A stretch of DNA of 64,000 bases. Source: Bombyx mori. Lineage: Eukaryota > Arthropoda > Insecta > Lepidoptera > Bombycidae. A program made the translations under genes and the position numbers. Of the stretch, positions 44,901 to 56,900 are shown in pieces. Location: contig NC_085128.1 of assembly GCF_030269925.1 (NCBI RefSeq), forward strand, positions 8,000,501 to 8,064,500. Direction: 5' to 3'. The notes beneath the pieces were generated by a model. It was not told the origin of the DNA. It saw nothing but the letters and a program-made list of their open reading frames with translations, and searched no databases. How positions within the stretch are numbered: position 1 is the stretch's first letter; every line of letters begins with the position of its first letter.

Positions 44901-47574
44901 ATCGTATTAAAACTTTCAATAGTTCACTGTAAATGTTTTTTTTTTCTTAATTTTTTTTTTCATCTATGCTGATATCCTTGAGAGGCTATAATATCAGAGT
45001 TACTCTAGCGTGTAGGTGAGCTCTCGGGGCTCAAACCGGAGTGTTGCTAACACTGGCCCTAGCAAGAGCAGTGCTTCGCAGAATCTACCCCCGGATCGGA
45101 AACGCGACCTACTGAGAAGATCCGACCAGAAGCTCAGTGGGCTGTGTCTGGCTTAATTTACTCGCCGAGCCCTTCGTCGCAAGCGACGGGTAAATGTGTA
45201 CTGTAGTAGATATAGTATGGAATATTGTAACTGAAGTGATGCTTATGAAATAAAACATATAGCTTAACATGATTATGCAATGATCAAGATTTTATTCAGC
45301 CATAAGTTACAAACACGTTTAATATGCAAAAACTCGTCTGTCTACTCTAATTAATGTAAATGACAGATATAGTTTTTTTTTTCTTTTAATATAGTCTCAT
45401 AAATTATTACTACACATTGAACTATTTAAAAGAAATAGTCCGGTCAATGATGAAATGGTTTTTCCATCAAGAATTTAAAAAATGCTCACACATAATTATG
45501 TTCAGGATTAGTAATAATTTACTGTGGATTACATTTTTACAGCGCATACTTTTATTCATTTTTATTATACATTCGTACATTCGGAGTTTTTTCTCACAGC
45601 CCACCTGGTGTTAAGTGGTAACTGGAGCCCATAGGACAGCCACAACGTAAATGCGCCACCCGCCTTGAGATATATGTTCTAAGGTCTCACGTATAGTTAC
45701 AACGGCTGCCGCACCCTTCAAACCGAAACGCATTACTGCTTCACTGCAGAAATGGGCAGGGTGGTGGTACCCACCCGCGCGGACTCACAAGAGGTCCTAC
45801 CACCATTAAAACCACTTGGTTGAATAAGTATTGAAAATGAGTTGCCAGCCGGAATTTTTCGAGCAATTCAATAGCAATGTCATTAAATAATGGTCATGTA
45901 GAGGTATACGATAAAGGGAAAATCTATCTTCCACCGAGCGGGTGAAATTGCTCGGTAGACTGACAGTCTAAATTTTGTTGCTTAGAATTTGTATATATGC
46001 AAACTAATCTAGAATATGTCGTAAGCGAGATTCAGGCATCTCTCAAATATCTTGTGTTTTATGATACCTATCGCAACAATCAAACTATCCATCCTGAACT
46101 GATACTACGGTCCGTTACAGGGACCAACTTGTGTTCTGCTATTAAGGTTTTTGTATGAAATAAATTACATATTATTGTTATGTGCTCCGCAATCAACTAT
46201 GTGTAACTTATGTTAAATAGATATTTTTATCATACCGGCAGTAGTATTTATGTAAACTTCTATCGCCGGCCGGAGATAACTTCTATCAATAGGATGTGAT
46301 GTTCAATATATTGCATTTTTTCTTCCTTTAAAATACAAACAATTATTTTTTTATATCCTGTATGCGAATCATAAATAATTAAGTTCATTTGAAGATTTGT
46401 TTAAACTTTTAGGTCGATTACATTTTGTTTTATTTTACTATATTCTAGCAGAATTAATTTAAATGTTTGTTCAAATAATCAACAACATAGTTATTACTAA
46501 TGTAGGTAATAATACGCTCTAGTAGTGTTGGGAATTAAAACTTTGTTCGTTCTTTGATTGTAGTCGGAAATGTTAATTTAAGATAATGTCTTTGTGCATA
46601 TGAGATAGTTCATTGCAATGTAATAACATAGATGTTACTTTTTATTTGGACTGTTTCATGCTACAGTTAAATTAAATATAAAATAAATTTGAATGAATTA
46701 TACCCAATGGAAAAAAAGAAAGCATAAACGTGTGGAAAGTAGATTTGAAATCAAAATAGACAGTTTTTTTTTTTTCGTTTCACATATAATTTTATTTTAT
46801 GTTAATATATGACAGAGAGAGTATCCTATCGCTTATGTAGGTACACTTGAGACCGTCAGCGCAAAAGTGGCGTAAGCTTACCTGAACTTACTATAGTAAG
46901 TATGGAGACAATGATGTATGAATTTACTTTTACACTGCCTCATAGGCAAAAACAAAACGCGCAAAAATAATGTTGACAAAGCCATTTGCTATCTATGGGC
47001 GAAACTAGGGATAGGCCGGTTTTGCATCAAAATTTATTATTTTTTAAATAAATTGCAATATAGTAGAACCACGAATATGAAAAATGTAGGATAGGCCTTT
47101 ATAACTATATATAATATAACTTTTTTGCTGACGGCCTCATTTAACAAATATACGAAATGCTTTTCAGAGATGTTTTAAAGTATGTAGGTCCGTCGTACAA
47201 ACAACGGATCACATAATTCGTACAATTTTATCATGCAAACATTTTTATGTTTGTTCTGTACGTTAAATATAAAATATAGTATCGTAAATATTGTCGAAGC
47301 CATTAAATATAATTATTAATTGCCGTTGCATGGTCACTATAAATGATTGTGTGAAGGTTAATCGATTCGGACGGCATCTTCTTTTAACCTAATCGAATGC
47401 TCTATTTTGTAATTTATATAGTTTCAGGGTAAAACAAATTGGCTCCAAGATCTGTCTTCGTTCGGAGTTTACTCGCCTTCGTTGCGTAACAGTCAACCAA
47501 GGATATACAAGCGATCTCTTTATGAAAAAGTAGCTGAAACAATGCTAGAAAATAAGGAAATCGTTAAGCAATAA
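35986..47574 (+). CDS. CPE: Carboxypeptidase E-type metallocarboxypeptidase (M14, regulatory subfamily), complete
   Basis: Eight exons join in phase: 35986-36205, 36275-36471, 36539-36694, 36779-36945, 37884-38035, 40822-41082, 43559-43704, 47428-47574 (481 aa). A signal peptide ([15 protein letters not shown]) leads to a single carboxypeptidase domain and a transthyretin-like domain (about 349-433). Zinc ligands H85, E88 (NIHGNE) and H215 ([16 protein letters not shown]), substrate-binding N157/R158 (DLNRNFPD) and catalytic E315 (FEITLELGC) are all present. The enzyme should remove C-terminal Lys/Arg from peptides in the secretory pathway. [21 protein letters not shown] and a length near 480 fit CPE (or CPN) better than CPM, and one domain excludes CPD/silver. 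The last exon ends in a charged helix-prone tail ([18 protein letters not shown]) without a GPI signal. Intron 7 carries an insertion that duplicated the exon 7 donor. Confidence 0.9.
37718..37850. repeat. Dispersed repeat rich in TTCGC, copy 2
   Basis: This matches 420-555 (AGCTCCTTAGTCGCGCTTCC, ACTATTCGCGGATAAG, CAATTCCTATATTCGCCG, CGATCTAATAAGTACA). It ends about 35 bases before the acceptor of carboxypeptidase exon 5. Confidence 0.55.
38165..38458. repeat. Degenerate family A (antisense) plus family B tail (sense)
   Basis: 38165-38346 is an old antisense family A copy (GGTTTACCGGAAGCCATTTA, then TCCTTCAAACCTGAAAG). 38382-38458 is the last part of a family B element in sense (CCCAGGTTGAGCCCCGTGAG through TAGGTAGATAAAAAAAC). 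Both lie in carboxypeptidase intron 5. Confidence 0.65.
39269..39507 (-). mobile_element. 5'-truncated family A retroposon
   Basis: Inverse of the family A module from TTTTTTTTATGCTTACATGG to GGTCCTACCACCAGTAATAA, antisense in carboxypeptidase intron 5. Confidence 0.9.
41226..41440 (-). mobile_element. 5'-truncated family A retroposon with internal deletion
   Basis: Inverse family A module from TTTTTTTATTGCTTAGATGG to GAGGTCCTAACACCAG, antisense in intron 6. It lacks the CACAGCCCACCTGGTGTTAA segment present in the other copies. Confidence 0.88.
43714..43917 (+). mobile_element. LINE-tail retroposon with duplicated splice donor as target site
   Basis: The element begins GATCTTCTCAGCGGGTCGCG, passes through the tail of the Jockey-like LINE at 33935-34955 (CTCGCCCACCTGTCCTGGTG, GGCCTCCGGGCCACCAGTAA) and ends in seven A. 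It is flanked by GGTATGTATT at 43704-43713 and 43918-43927. The left repeat includes the last base of exon 7 and its GT donor; the right repeat recreates the same donor 214 bases downstream. Confidence 0.9.
44938..45190 (-). mobile_element. Family B retroposon, antisense
   Basis: T-rich tail (TTTTTTTTTTCATCTATGCT), then GAGCTCTCGGGGCTCAAACC, AGTGCTTCGCAGAATCTACC and GCCCTTCGTCGCAAGCGACG, the inverse of the element at 15650. It lies in carboxypeptidase intron 7. Confidence 0.85.
45588..45806 (-). mobile_element. 5'-truncated family A retroposon
   Basis: Inverse module from TTTTTTCTCACAGCCCACCT to GAGGTCCTACCACCATT, antisense in carboxypeptidase intron 7. The usual TTATTGCTTAGATGG end is missing. 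Confidence 0.88.
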
Positions 47575-50500
47575 ATACGTGATTCGAACGTGAGTATATT
47601 GTTATGTATAATTACTAATAAACAAATGTGTATGTATGTCTAGTAATATATTCCATTTTATGACTTAAAATTAACAGTCTCTTACATCGATACGTTAATT
47701 CGATACAGCACATTTATATAGTACCTAAATATTTTAAATAAATCTATTTCAAATTATACTATGTTGCATTTACCACAATGCGCATGTTAATTGCGCGCAG
47801 AGGAAAAAATCGTTAGTGTCGTCTTTTAAAGTTGCCATAGTTAGATTTTATAGTGTCAGTAATTATCAGAAATACCATTTTTTATTAATCGCTACTGCAC
47901 GTTTTTGAGAACAAATCCTAATACACTGTACAAGTTATATAGAGAGTTTTCAAATGTAAGTAGGGCGAAATATGAAATGTAAGAAATGAAATTATCCGAT
48001 TAAAAAAAAAACAACTGATTTATGATACAGCATTAATTAAATTACAATTCTTCCCGGGATTAATTTCATGACTTTGTGACACTGAAATAGTAGATATTCA
48101 AGTGGTGCATATCGCCCCAAAAAAAACAAAAATAATAATATTAGAAAGCACTCCGTACACATCACTAGACTTTAATTAGGTACTGTACCTTAAAAGAAAA
48201 TTAACAGTGTTACCCGTCGTAAAAAAGAGAAGGGCAGCTTGCGATTGAAGTTGTGATAGATTGTGCACGGGTAGATGTAAATTGGGAGCGTAAATATTTT
48301 TTTCTAACCAAATCCATTCAAAGAGACAAAATAAGACAAAGATTAGGCTATATAATTATTTAGTGTTACTGTCAATTATAATTTATCAAAATGACAGTTA
48401 ATACCAAAAAAAGTTTGTAAAGAATAATGCTTGGTTTGATTTTGAGTCTACAAAAATAGCATATAAATTTCTCATGGAGGTAAACTAGTGTTGTAATGTA
48501 CTCTGAAACCATATAAATCAATTTGTTATACATATATTTAGTTTTTATTATTATAATAAAGATAAAGAATACCCATATCTTTCGTTAAAATTTTTAAAAC
48601 GAAATCTAGTCTAATACTTTAATATTATACAAAAAATTTATCAATAGCATTTTGGGAAGTTAAACGAAATTTGTATTCCATTGATTGATTGTGTTTTAAA
48701 AAAAATTGCTAGTATCAATTATTATCGTTTCTAGTATCAACAGATGTTTTTTTCACACGTGTTATAGAAGTTAAATTTTTAAACATAAAACACAGTTTTA
48801 CGATTTGATCTCGTGTTTATTTTATTGATTTTATCAAGTGGTTCGAATACTTTCATTGTCGTTGATAGTTTACGCGACAACGAGATTAAAACTAATAATT
48901 TCTTATGTCGCCTACTCCTAGAGACGAAACAAGGAAACATATTTAATAGATTTGTCTAACTCGACATCCTCTCATTTGGTAAAATAAAATCGAGCTCAAA
49001 ATGCAAAGCTTAACACGAGGGAAAAAGCGTTAAAACAATGAACAAAATATCATCATGCTAGATACGACAACATAGTAGGAAAGTCACAAAACAATCAGAT
49101 TACGAGAAAAGTTTTGAAAACACTTACACGAATAAAAAATATAGTTACCATTTTTCTAGCGTGTAGTTAATTATAAAATAATCGAATGTAGTTAATAATT
49201 AATATGTAATACACCTTTTTTCTATGGTAATAAAATTAATATCTAAAATCTACTCCGAAGACTGATCGTTCGTCGATCTAAATAAGACATTTAAAAAAAT
49301 CTCCTAACTCAAACGTTTTTTTTCTAAAATACTGTTAGGTCTCTTACTTAACCTCAGATTTGTGACAGTTTTTGAGATGAACGAAGCTTTATTCAGCATA
49401 TTTAGTAAAATTTATCCTACTTTGTTCAAATGGATCGTATACACGTATCTTTTTTCGAGAGAAATAAGAATGCTACAATTATTTTTATTTGTAAGAACAC
49501 CATGGTAACCCATTTCCGATAAGACATACACGACCCTAATTTTTGTTATTTTGTAAACCATCAAAGGACGTAATGACTTTTGCAATCTGTAATAAAAAAT
49601 AATTTACTCACAATATTCAAATATGAAGTTAATATGTATATAGGAAATTAAATGATATGTCAATGCATGAAATGTTGTTTTATTACATATGTGTTTATAT
49701 AGAACATAGACTGTTCAGTTAGTGAGTTAAAAATGATGTTCCCAATAATTTTTATTGATTAATTTAACAATAAATAGAAACCTCTTACGAAGTGGTAATT
49801 TTAACATTTCATCATTTCAACATAATTAAAATGGCTAATTAATGTAAGTGCCACTTAATGTCAAGATTTTTGAAAACCCGCCATGTATTGCGTACAAAAC
49901 TGATCGCCAATCATCTTATTCCGGACGGTTTGGCATGTTTGTAGATATCCTGCCTACTTACTTACTGCATCCAAACTAAACATAATGTATCTATGAAGTC
50001 GATGTGCCCTAGATCATAAGGCGGCAGCAGTGTATTGCCATCAAGCGATACTTTGCCGGTACTCAAATTCTGCATATATTATAGATACTAATTTTTATAA
50101 GGAAACACGTACTTAATATATGCTTACGAACTTTAATGAAGAAATAATATATTTTAATAAAAAATAAACCCACAAAATTTATTTACTTTCATAATTACTT
50201 TTGCTTGGTGCCTTGTCCTGTCTGCACCAAGGTTATAAGTACCACCATTCTGTCTATTTCTACCGCGAAGTACTCCGGTTTTAAGAGTATAATAGCTGTC
50301 ATACAGTACAATTGATTCTTCAATTTCATATTTCAAGATGGCGTCCAAGTTGTGATATCGTTTCTAGTTAATTATTAGGAATAACATTATAAAAGAAATT
50401 TCGCAATGCATTATTTCAAGCTTCCCTTAGTTGGGCTCTGAATTTATTGTAAAATAAAGATAACTTTAAATTAAACAATTTAAATAGTGTTAAACATTTT

Positions 50501-51207
50501 ATTTGATCAAATTTAAAATGCTAACTTAGTTTCTAAATAACTTTCTTTAGCACTACAAAGGTTTAACATATTAGTAGTATTCTTTAATTATTGGTATATG
50601 CTTAAAATAAATTGTATTGTTGGTCGCAATAGTGTTTTTTTTTTTGGAAAAACATTAGAAAAATGATAATCACAAAGTATAATTATCTGAAGAATCAGTA
50701 ATGGTTGGGCGTCTGCTAAAATTGTATAGTTTCAACTACACTCTACTACATTCCGTATATCATCTAGGAACTATTTAAATAAAGATGAATATAAAATGTT
50801 TAATATAAATAAGAAAACATTGAATATAACAGATATGCACACAATACAACATTCTCACACATACTCAACACATAATGTGTTTTGTTATTACATAGTTTAA
50901 ATTTATTCACAGGGGCGATGTGGTATCGTTCATTAAAACTATACATTTAATCCTAATAACTAATTATGTTCCTTAAATTGTGCAATTCTTTCTATGGTGT
51001 GCGCTCTTTAGCACCAAATAATACTCTAATACTAAAATAATATTGATAGTTAATTTAAAAAAATATTTCTAGAAAACCATGAAAATTTTGGTATACTCAG
51101 TATACGGTCGATGTGAATTATTTAATTTTGAATATTTGCTATAAATTAACTATTTTATAGTTAAAATGCTTCGATATTGCATTTGTGCAGTTTAAATCGA
51201 ATTAAGC
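47575..51207. other. Intergenic AT-rich DNA after the carboxypeptidase gene
   Basis: The first bases hold the 3' UTR; AATAAA at 47737-47742 is one candidate poly(A) signal. The remainder has no recognisable gene. A degenerate sense family A remnant lies at about 50212-50345 (AAGTACCACCATTCTGTCTA, then AATTTCATATTTCAAGATGG). Otherwise I see nothing. Confidence 0.5.
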
Positions 51208-51470
51208 ATATCGACGCTTGAAAGGCAAACGTGACTTAGCGACAATGCGTGAACTTTACAGTAGACTAATTTAAAGTTGAAATACCTGAAAACAAAATTT
51301 ATTTTAACGAATCTAGCTGTAGTAGAATCTAGCTAGTAGCTGTAGGATTGAAATGATTTAATAGACCTAGAAATATATTTTTTTTGCGCATCGAATATGG
51401 TTATTGTCTATCATTTATGTACCAAGCAGTTATTGTCGTTTAGTCACGTTTGCCTTTCAAGCGTCGATAT
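51208..51470. mobile_element. MITE with ~38-bp inverted termini (263 bp)
   Basis: The left end ATATCGACGCTTGAAAGGCA with following AACGTGACTTAGCGAC is inverted at the right (GTCGTTTAGTCACGTTTGCC, then TTTCAAGCGTCGATAT), with two or three mismatches. No coding frame lies inside. The target duplication is unclear. Confidence 0.75.
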
Positions 51471-51803
51471 TCAGATAACTTTTGAACTAGGTATTTATTA
51501 GTTCAAACTTCACATGTTCGTACTTTACTATAAGTATATAATAAGTAAGTATATATATATTTTATGTTTTATCATACGAGATTACAAGTACGGACGGATT
51601 CGTTGTATTATAAACGTATTTAAAATATGTTAAGATCAAGCTTACTAAAGGTACAATGATGTTAAATGGCACATGTATAAAATTATAAATAAACGTTTTT
51701 ATATTATTATTATTATTATCAGTTGTGTATCCGATCAACTGAAATCTGGTTTGCGTTCGACCAAAAGCACAATAATTACGTGTCTCTGCGCTGAGATATA
51801 TGT

Positions 51804-52135
51804 ACCGTTTATTTTGAAAGTGGTGTAAGTCCATTTTGGAGAAAAATGAGCTATCACGTAATTCATGCTTAATTTAATGTAATTTTTTTATATATAACTA
51901 GTCCGTGTTTAATTTTTCGAAAAAATCCCATGTTTTGTACAACTTAAAATCGGTCGGTAAATGAAATTGCATAATCATCGATTATGAAAGTGGTGTAAGT
52001 CCAATTGACAGAGGTAGGTGGCATAGCCAGACCTCATATGATTTGCCTGTATTTTTAAATCAACAAAATTATAGTAACCTTTAATTTTCTCGAAACAAAA
52101 GAAAATGGACTTACACCACTTTCAAAATAAACGGT
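51804..52135. mobile_element. MITE with ~34-bp inverted termini and a third internal copy
   Basis: ACCGTTTATTTTGAAAGTGG continuing TGTAAGTCCATTTT begins at 51804, and its exact inverse ends at 52135. A third, partial copy of the terminus (TGAAAGTGGTGTAAGTCCAA) lies in direct orientation near 51985. Flanks read TATA on both sides once the TG[T/G] bases are included in the element, consistent with a TA or TATA target site. No coding capacity. Confidence 0.82.
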
Positions 52136-53000
52136 CCATATATCCGATAGTCGTCTCAATTCTTGCGTTAGTTTTCTCACTCCGAGCCATCAGAAATACA
52201 ATTATGTATCTCTGAAAGAAAAAACGAGTTATTTAGAAAGACGTAATATAGTTAGGTATTCGCTAAGCTTCAACTTGACCTATAAGAATGTTAAAACATG
52301 CATCTTCTAAGGAAATCAGGTTTGTCGTAGACGTCACAAGTGTGTACCGCATTGTAAAGATGCTAGATGGTACGTTGTGGTACCTTTTAGTGTCGGTTTC
52401 GATGTATGCCGGAGTGGCGACTGCCCGGCCTTGACTGCACTATAGCATAATGATCACTGTTGTCCGATACAGACCTGATAATAAATAAAATATTATTTGT
52501 CATCGACGGACAGGATCATTCAAAATTCACTAAAATCCGACTCCATTAGTAAAATGATAATATGAGAAACAATAAATAAAAATAAAAAAAACCAAAACAA
52601 TTAGTATTGATAAGTAACAAATGATTTGAACGAATTCTTTTTTGCATCAGACAAAATATTTCGTCTTAAAAGTTTGTATTTATATTGGATTAGCTAAAAC
52701 AAGGCAATTTGTAATACATTTATATTTGTTTTACATTGCCGACATCACCAATAGTTGAGCCATATCGTAAAAGGTAATAAAATATTATGATGTCTTATGC
52801 AAAAATGCTTTTATGATATATTGAATAAGAACTATATTTATCCGTTCGATTGTTGGAAGTTTTCAATAAAGGACCACTGACGTTGAGATTTATTGGAAAT
52901 ATTTGTTTTTTTTTATGTGTAAAGAACCTAGAAAAAGACAAATTTTAATAGAACAAATCTATATTTTTGAGGTATCGTTGATTATGGTCGAATTTCGATA

Positions 53001-53285
53001 TTTTCTTTATTGCCTTTGTAGGGAGAGAAACCACCTGTGTGCTTAGTGCGAGTTTCTTAACGTTCACGTTAGCGTAAAAGTTAAGCCAATTTTGTATGCA
53101 GTTGGAACAGCGCCCCTAGCGGCAAGCGCACGCAAACGATCCCATTCCATACAAATACGATCTAACTTTTACGCTATCGAGAACGTTAAAAAACTCGCAC
53201 TAAGCACACTGATGGTAAATTGTTACGCTCACGGACGTCAGCAATGCCAGGGTCACAGCCAAGTCGCTGCCTGCCTGATCTTTGA
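53001..53285 (-). mobile_element. Family C LINE tail fragment split by a MITE
   Basis: On the plus strand TTTATTGCCTTTGTAGGGAG and ACCACCTG precede the MITE, and CTGATGGTAAATTGTTACGC with ACGTCAGCAATGCCAGGG follow it. Joined in the mind, these are consecutive parts of the inverse family C tail. Confidence 0.8.
53038..53208. mobile_element. MITE (171 bp) with ~46-bp inverted termini and CTG target duplication
   Basis: The left terminus TGTGCTTAGTGCGAGTTT and following TTAACGTT, AGCGTAAAAGTTA are inverted at the right (ends AAACTCGCACTAAGCACA) with a handful of mismatches. CTG stands on each side (53035-53037 and 53209-53211), while the LINE it interrupts has a single CTG. A 3-bp duplication recalls PIF/Harbinger, but the target is not the usual TWA, so the superfamily is open. 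Confidence 0.88.
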
Positions 53286-53935
53286 AAGAGTGTTTGTTGG
53301 TGATGATAATTAAATTCGAATGCTATTCGTAAAACTATATTCTAAGCGGCTCAATATTTATTTATAATGATTCCTTTCGACTATCAAGAAAATAAACAAC
53401 ATTATAAAACTATTAGAAGATATGATAGAAGAGTGTTTATTAATTCCACAAAACCTTCCAATAATCGGCGTATTAAATAAGTTGAGTGAACTCTGAATGA
53501 TCCTGTATAATACTAATCTCTTAAACTATAAATTATAATCGGTGTTTATACGTATGTTTGATATAACTAGAAAGCACTATTATGTATATATGTTTAATAA
53601 AACATGAAAATATTCAAAATAAAATTACAGTAAAACCACTCGTTTGACGATCTAATAATATTTGTAAAAGTTATTTGAGTACGAAATAATCCAATTTTTT
53701 TTCGATTATTCTAAGTAATAACACGAAGATGTGATAATCTCCTATGGGATAAACTTTGTCAGGAAAATGTTAATATCCACCGAAAACCATAATTTTTAAA
53801 ATAATTTTATATAATTTGATAACCAGTACTCACTTTTTATAAACCATCAATTAATCCTATTGTAAGCATAACAAAAAAAACATCAGTTAAAATTCGTTAA
53901 TAACAAACGTAAGTGTGTTATTTTAAATGTAGGAG

Positions 53936-56900
53936 TTACCTCGTTGAGTGAATTGTTGAAGACGGATACCTGCTGCCGTACTGGCTACCGTGCCAACTGC
54001 GATATGGATCATAATCTTCTACTACGGATGGATCTTTCTCAATTACCTGTGAACGTTTTCTTTTCATTAAACATGATTTCAATGCTGGGTTTCGACAAGA
54101 AAAGAACAATATAGGCCATGTGAGAATAAATTCTTGAGTAATTTATATGTGTTACGGTAAAAGTAATAACCTGGTGATTATATGTATCTATATATAATAA
54201 CCGGTATGCTGGCGCCCAATTAATAATGATATTTATAACCATTATACGAGCTGGGAATTATGCACGTAAACCGGTTAATTTGATAAATTTTCAACAATTT
54301 ATCTTATTTGTCAGTTTTTGTGGTGATTATTCATAATTATCGGTTATTGTATATTTTCACCCGATTAATCACATTTACCATAACATTTATAAATAAAAAA
54401 TCGTAAATAATATTTGTGTATTGGTACCTATACATATAAAAGGCTATTTGCGACATTTCGACATTTCCCTTAATACGCGACATTTATCTTTGTAATTAAA
54501 CGTCCGTTTTATTTGGTATTCGCATCAACAGTTCGATAATTTATAATAATTTAAATAATTTTAATTGAACTTCAATTAAGTTTTTTTGTTATAATATTTT
54601 TTCCAAATTTTAAACTCCAAATACGTAGCTCTCCTGTAAAGTTGCAAAAACTTCGCTTCGTCGATATGTCATGCTTTCACGTTTAAACGATCTAATTATT
54701 TTATTCACTAGGTAATTTTAATTAGGTAATATAAAGTTTAGTTTTGAACGACAGATACTTACATCTGTCCTTGCACACGAACACGTCATAGCCGTACAAA
54801 GGAAGCAATTGATGAGTAGCATGACGAGGAACATGACTCCGAGCGCGATGGCCAGATACAATAGCCACAATGGCCGCACGTTTCCCTCCATACAGGACAT
54901 GGCTGCGACTGGGAACAGCAGAGAAAACTTTGTGAAGCGCCGAAGACTTTGAGTGGGATTTCAAAAACTTTCAGTAGCTCGATCATTTTAGCATATTTTT
55001 AAAGCATGAGTCGCATCGTGTGATATTGGATATATGTAATTAAATTTTAACATATTCCTAAAATATAAAATGAGTGTTTGTTGCTTACGAAATAAATAAA
55101 AAATATGCGATCGAGTTCTTACTTCCTCTAGTTGTTATAACTTCAGGCATAATTATGCTTTAGCGTGCGATATTATACTATGCGAGTCTTTGAAATAAAT
55201 TGAGTCTGCTGCACACGTTAAACATAGTCATAGCGTAAAGTACCACAATGCAGGTAGTATTAAAAAAAATGAAATGAGGCCATACCCGAAAATAGCCATT
55301 TAAATTGAAACTGTTCGGGGTGTATCGACTTTGGAAATTTAGAAGCTAATCTGATAATATACTTTAGCTTTATATTTTTTATTTTTTTTATTGCCCCTGT
55401 AGGCAGACGAGCATACGGCCCACCTGATGGTGAGAGGTTACCGTCGCCCATGGACTTTAGCAATGCCAGGGGCAGAGTCATGCCGCTGCCTACATAATTG
55501 TAGTATTGTATTTCAGATATTAATATCATCTACTCACTTGTGTTGTCGTTGGGGTCTAAAACGAACACTCCCGTGGATGCCGTCACGGTCCCTTCCTCAT
55601 CACCTGGACTTTCACTGCCCTCGGTATCACATTCTACAGTTCCACAAGTGCTACCTGGAAAATATAATTATTGTTAGATGATAGCTTGATTGATAATATG
55701 AAAACATTCGCAAACCATCCCTAACTATATAATCGATGTTAGCACAGTCTCCCAGGTTGAGCTCCGTGAGCTCGCCTACACGAATGGTGAAGCTAGCATA
55801 ATCCCTTGAGGTCACTATTAATAGGTAGTCTAAAAAAAAAGTATATTCGGTCGCGCTTCGATTCCCGGCTGGAGTTTGTATCTTTTTTATTTGATATCTG
55901 GGCAATCATGTTCTTTTCTCGTATATGTTTCCAATACCTACATATAGCCATACCTATACCATACTCCTATACCATAGAAGAAAAAAACTACTTGGGATGA
56001 ATGTCGACGATAAAAAAAACCCATTCTAGACTCTTGTCACTGCCGCTTCACTAGGTACATATCTTGCTTATTCAAGTCACAGACGCTACTGTATCATTAT
56101 CTATAACAATCAGCCGGTTTACCTACATAGGTATTTCGAACTACTACGGACATATTTTCAAAATGAATAAATAACAATTCATGAATAATATAATAGTAAT
56201 TTCTGGCACGATGGACATAGTGATGAGATCGAAGATATCGACTTTCAAAATATAAATACCTATGTAATAGATATCTATGCGACGATTTCAGAAAAAGATT
56301 TATTAAAATAATTGTACCAATTCTAGAGGTATAGGCATAATAGGCAATGCGTAGATTATGTTTCCAACAATATCACTTTATCCTTCTGATTAAGACTTTG
56401 TTTAAATGAGAATGTTGAGTGTCTTTGAAAAGCAACTATAGATATTTTTTTACACTATTGTGTACGGCTGAACGAGTTCATGGCACGCCTGGTGTTAAGT
56501 GTTTACTGGAGCCCATATGCATCAACGACGTAAATGTCTATGACGCTAATAAATTAATTACTGTACAGTAATAAAATAAATAAATAAAAGACCCTATTGC
56601 TTGAAGCAAGAATATTGACTTTCCGAAAAACTTACGAATTTCATTTCCGTACATAAACAGTTTCGGTTTGCATGATGGGATAGTCTTTATACAAATATAA
56701 TTGAACTGTGACGTCATGTATCAGGCCATGTCCGACGTTGTAATATCTTAGGGCTGCTGTAGGAACTATGTATAAAGTGATCGTGAACTCCTATGGATCT
56801 ATAGCGGTAAGAGAAAACAACGGAAAACTCGAAAGTCGAAAATTAAAACGTAAGTTATAATTTTGACAACTTCCGATCAACTTCTCAAACGTCGTTATTA

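Noticed and set aside
53092..53313. 73-codon frame
   Set aside because: It spans a MITE and a LINE tail, with no continuity across other copies.
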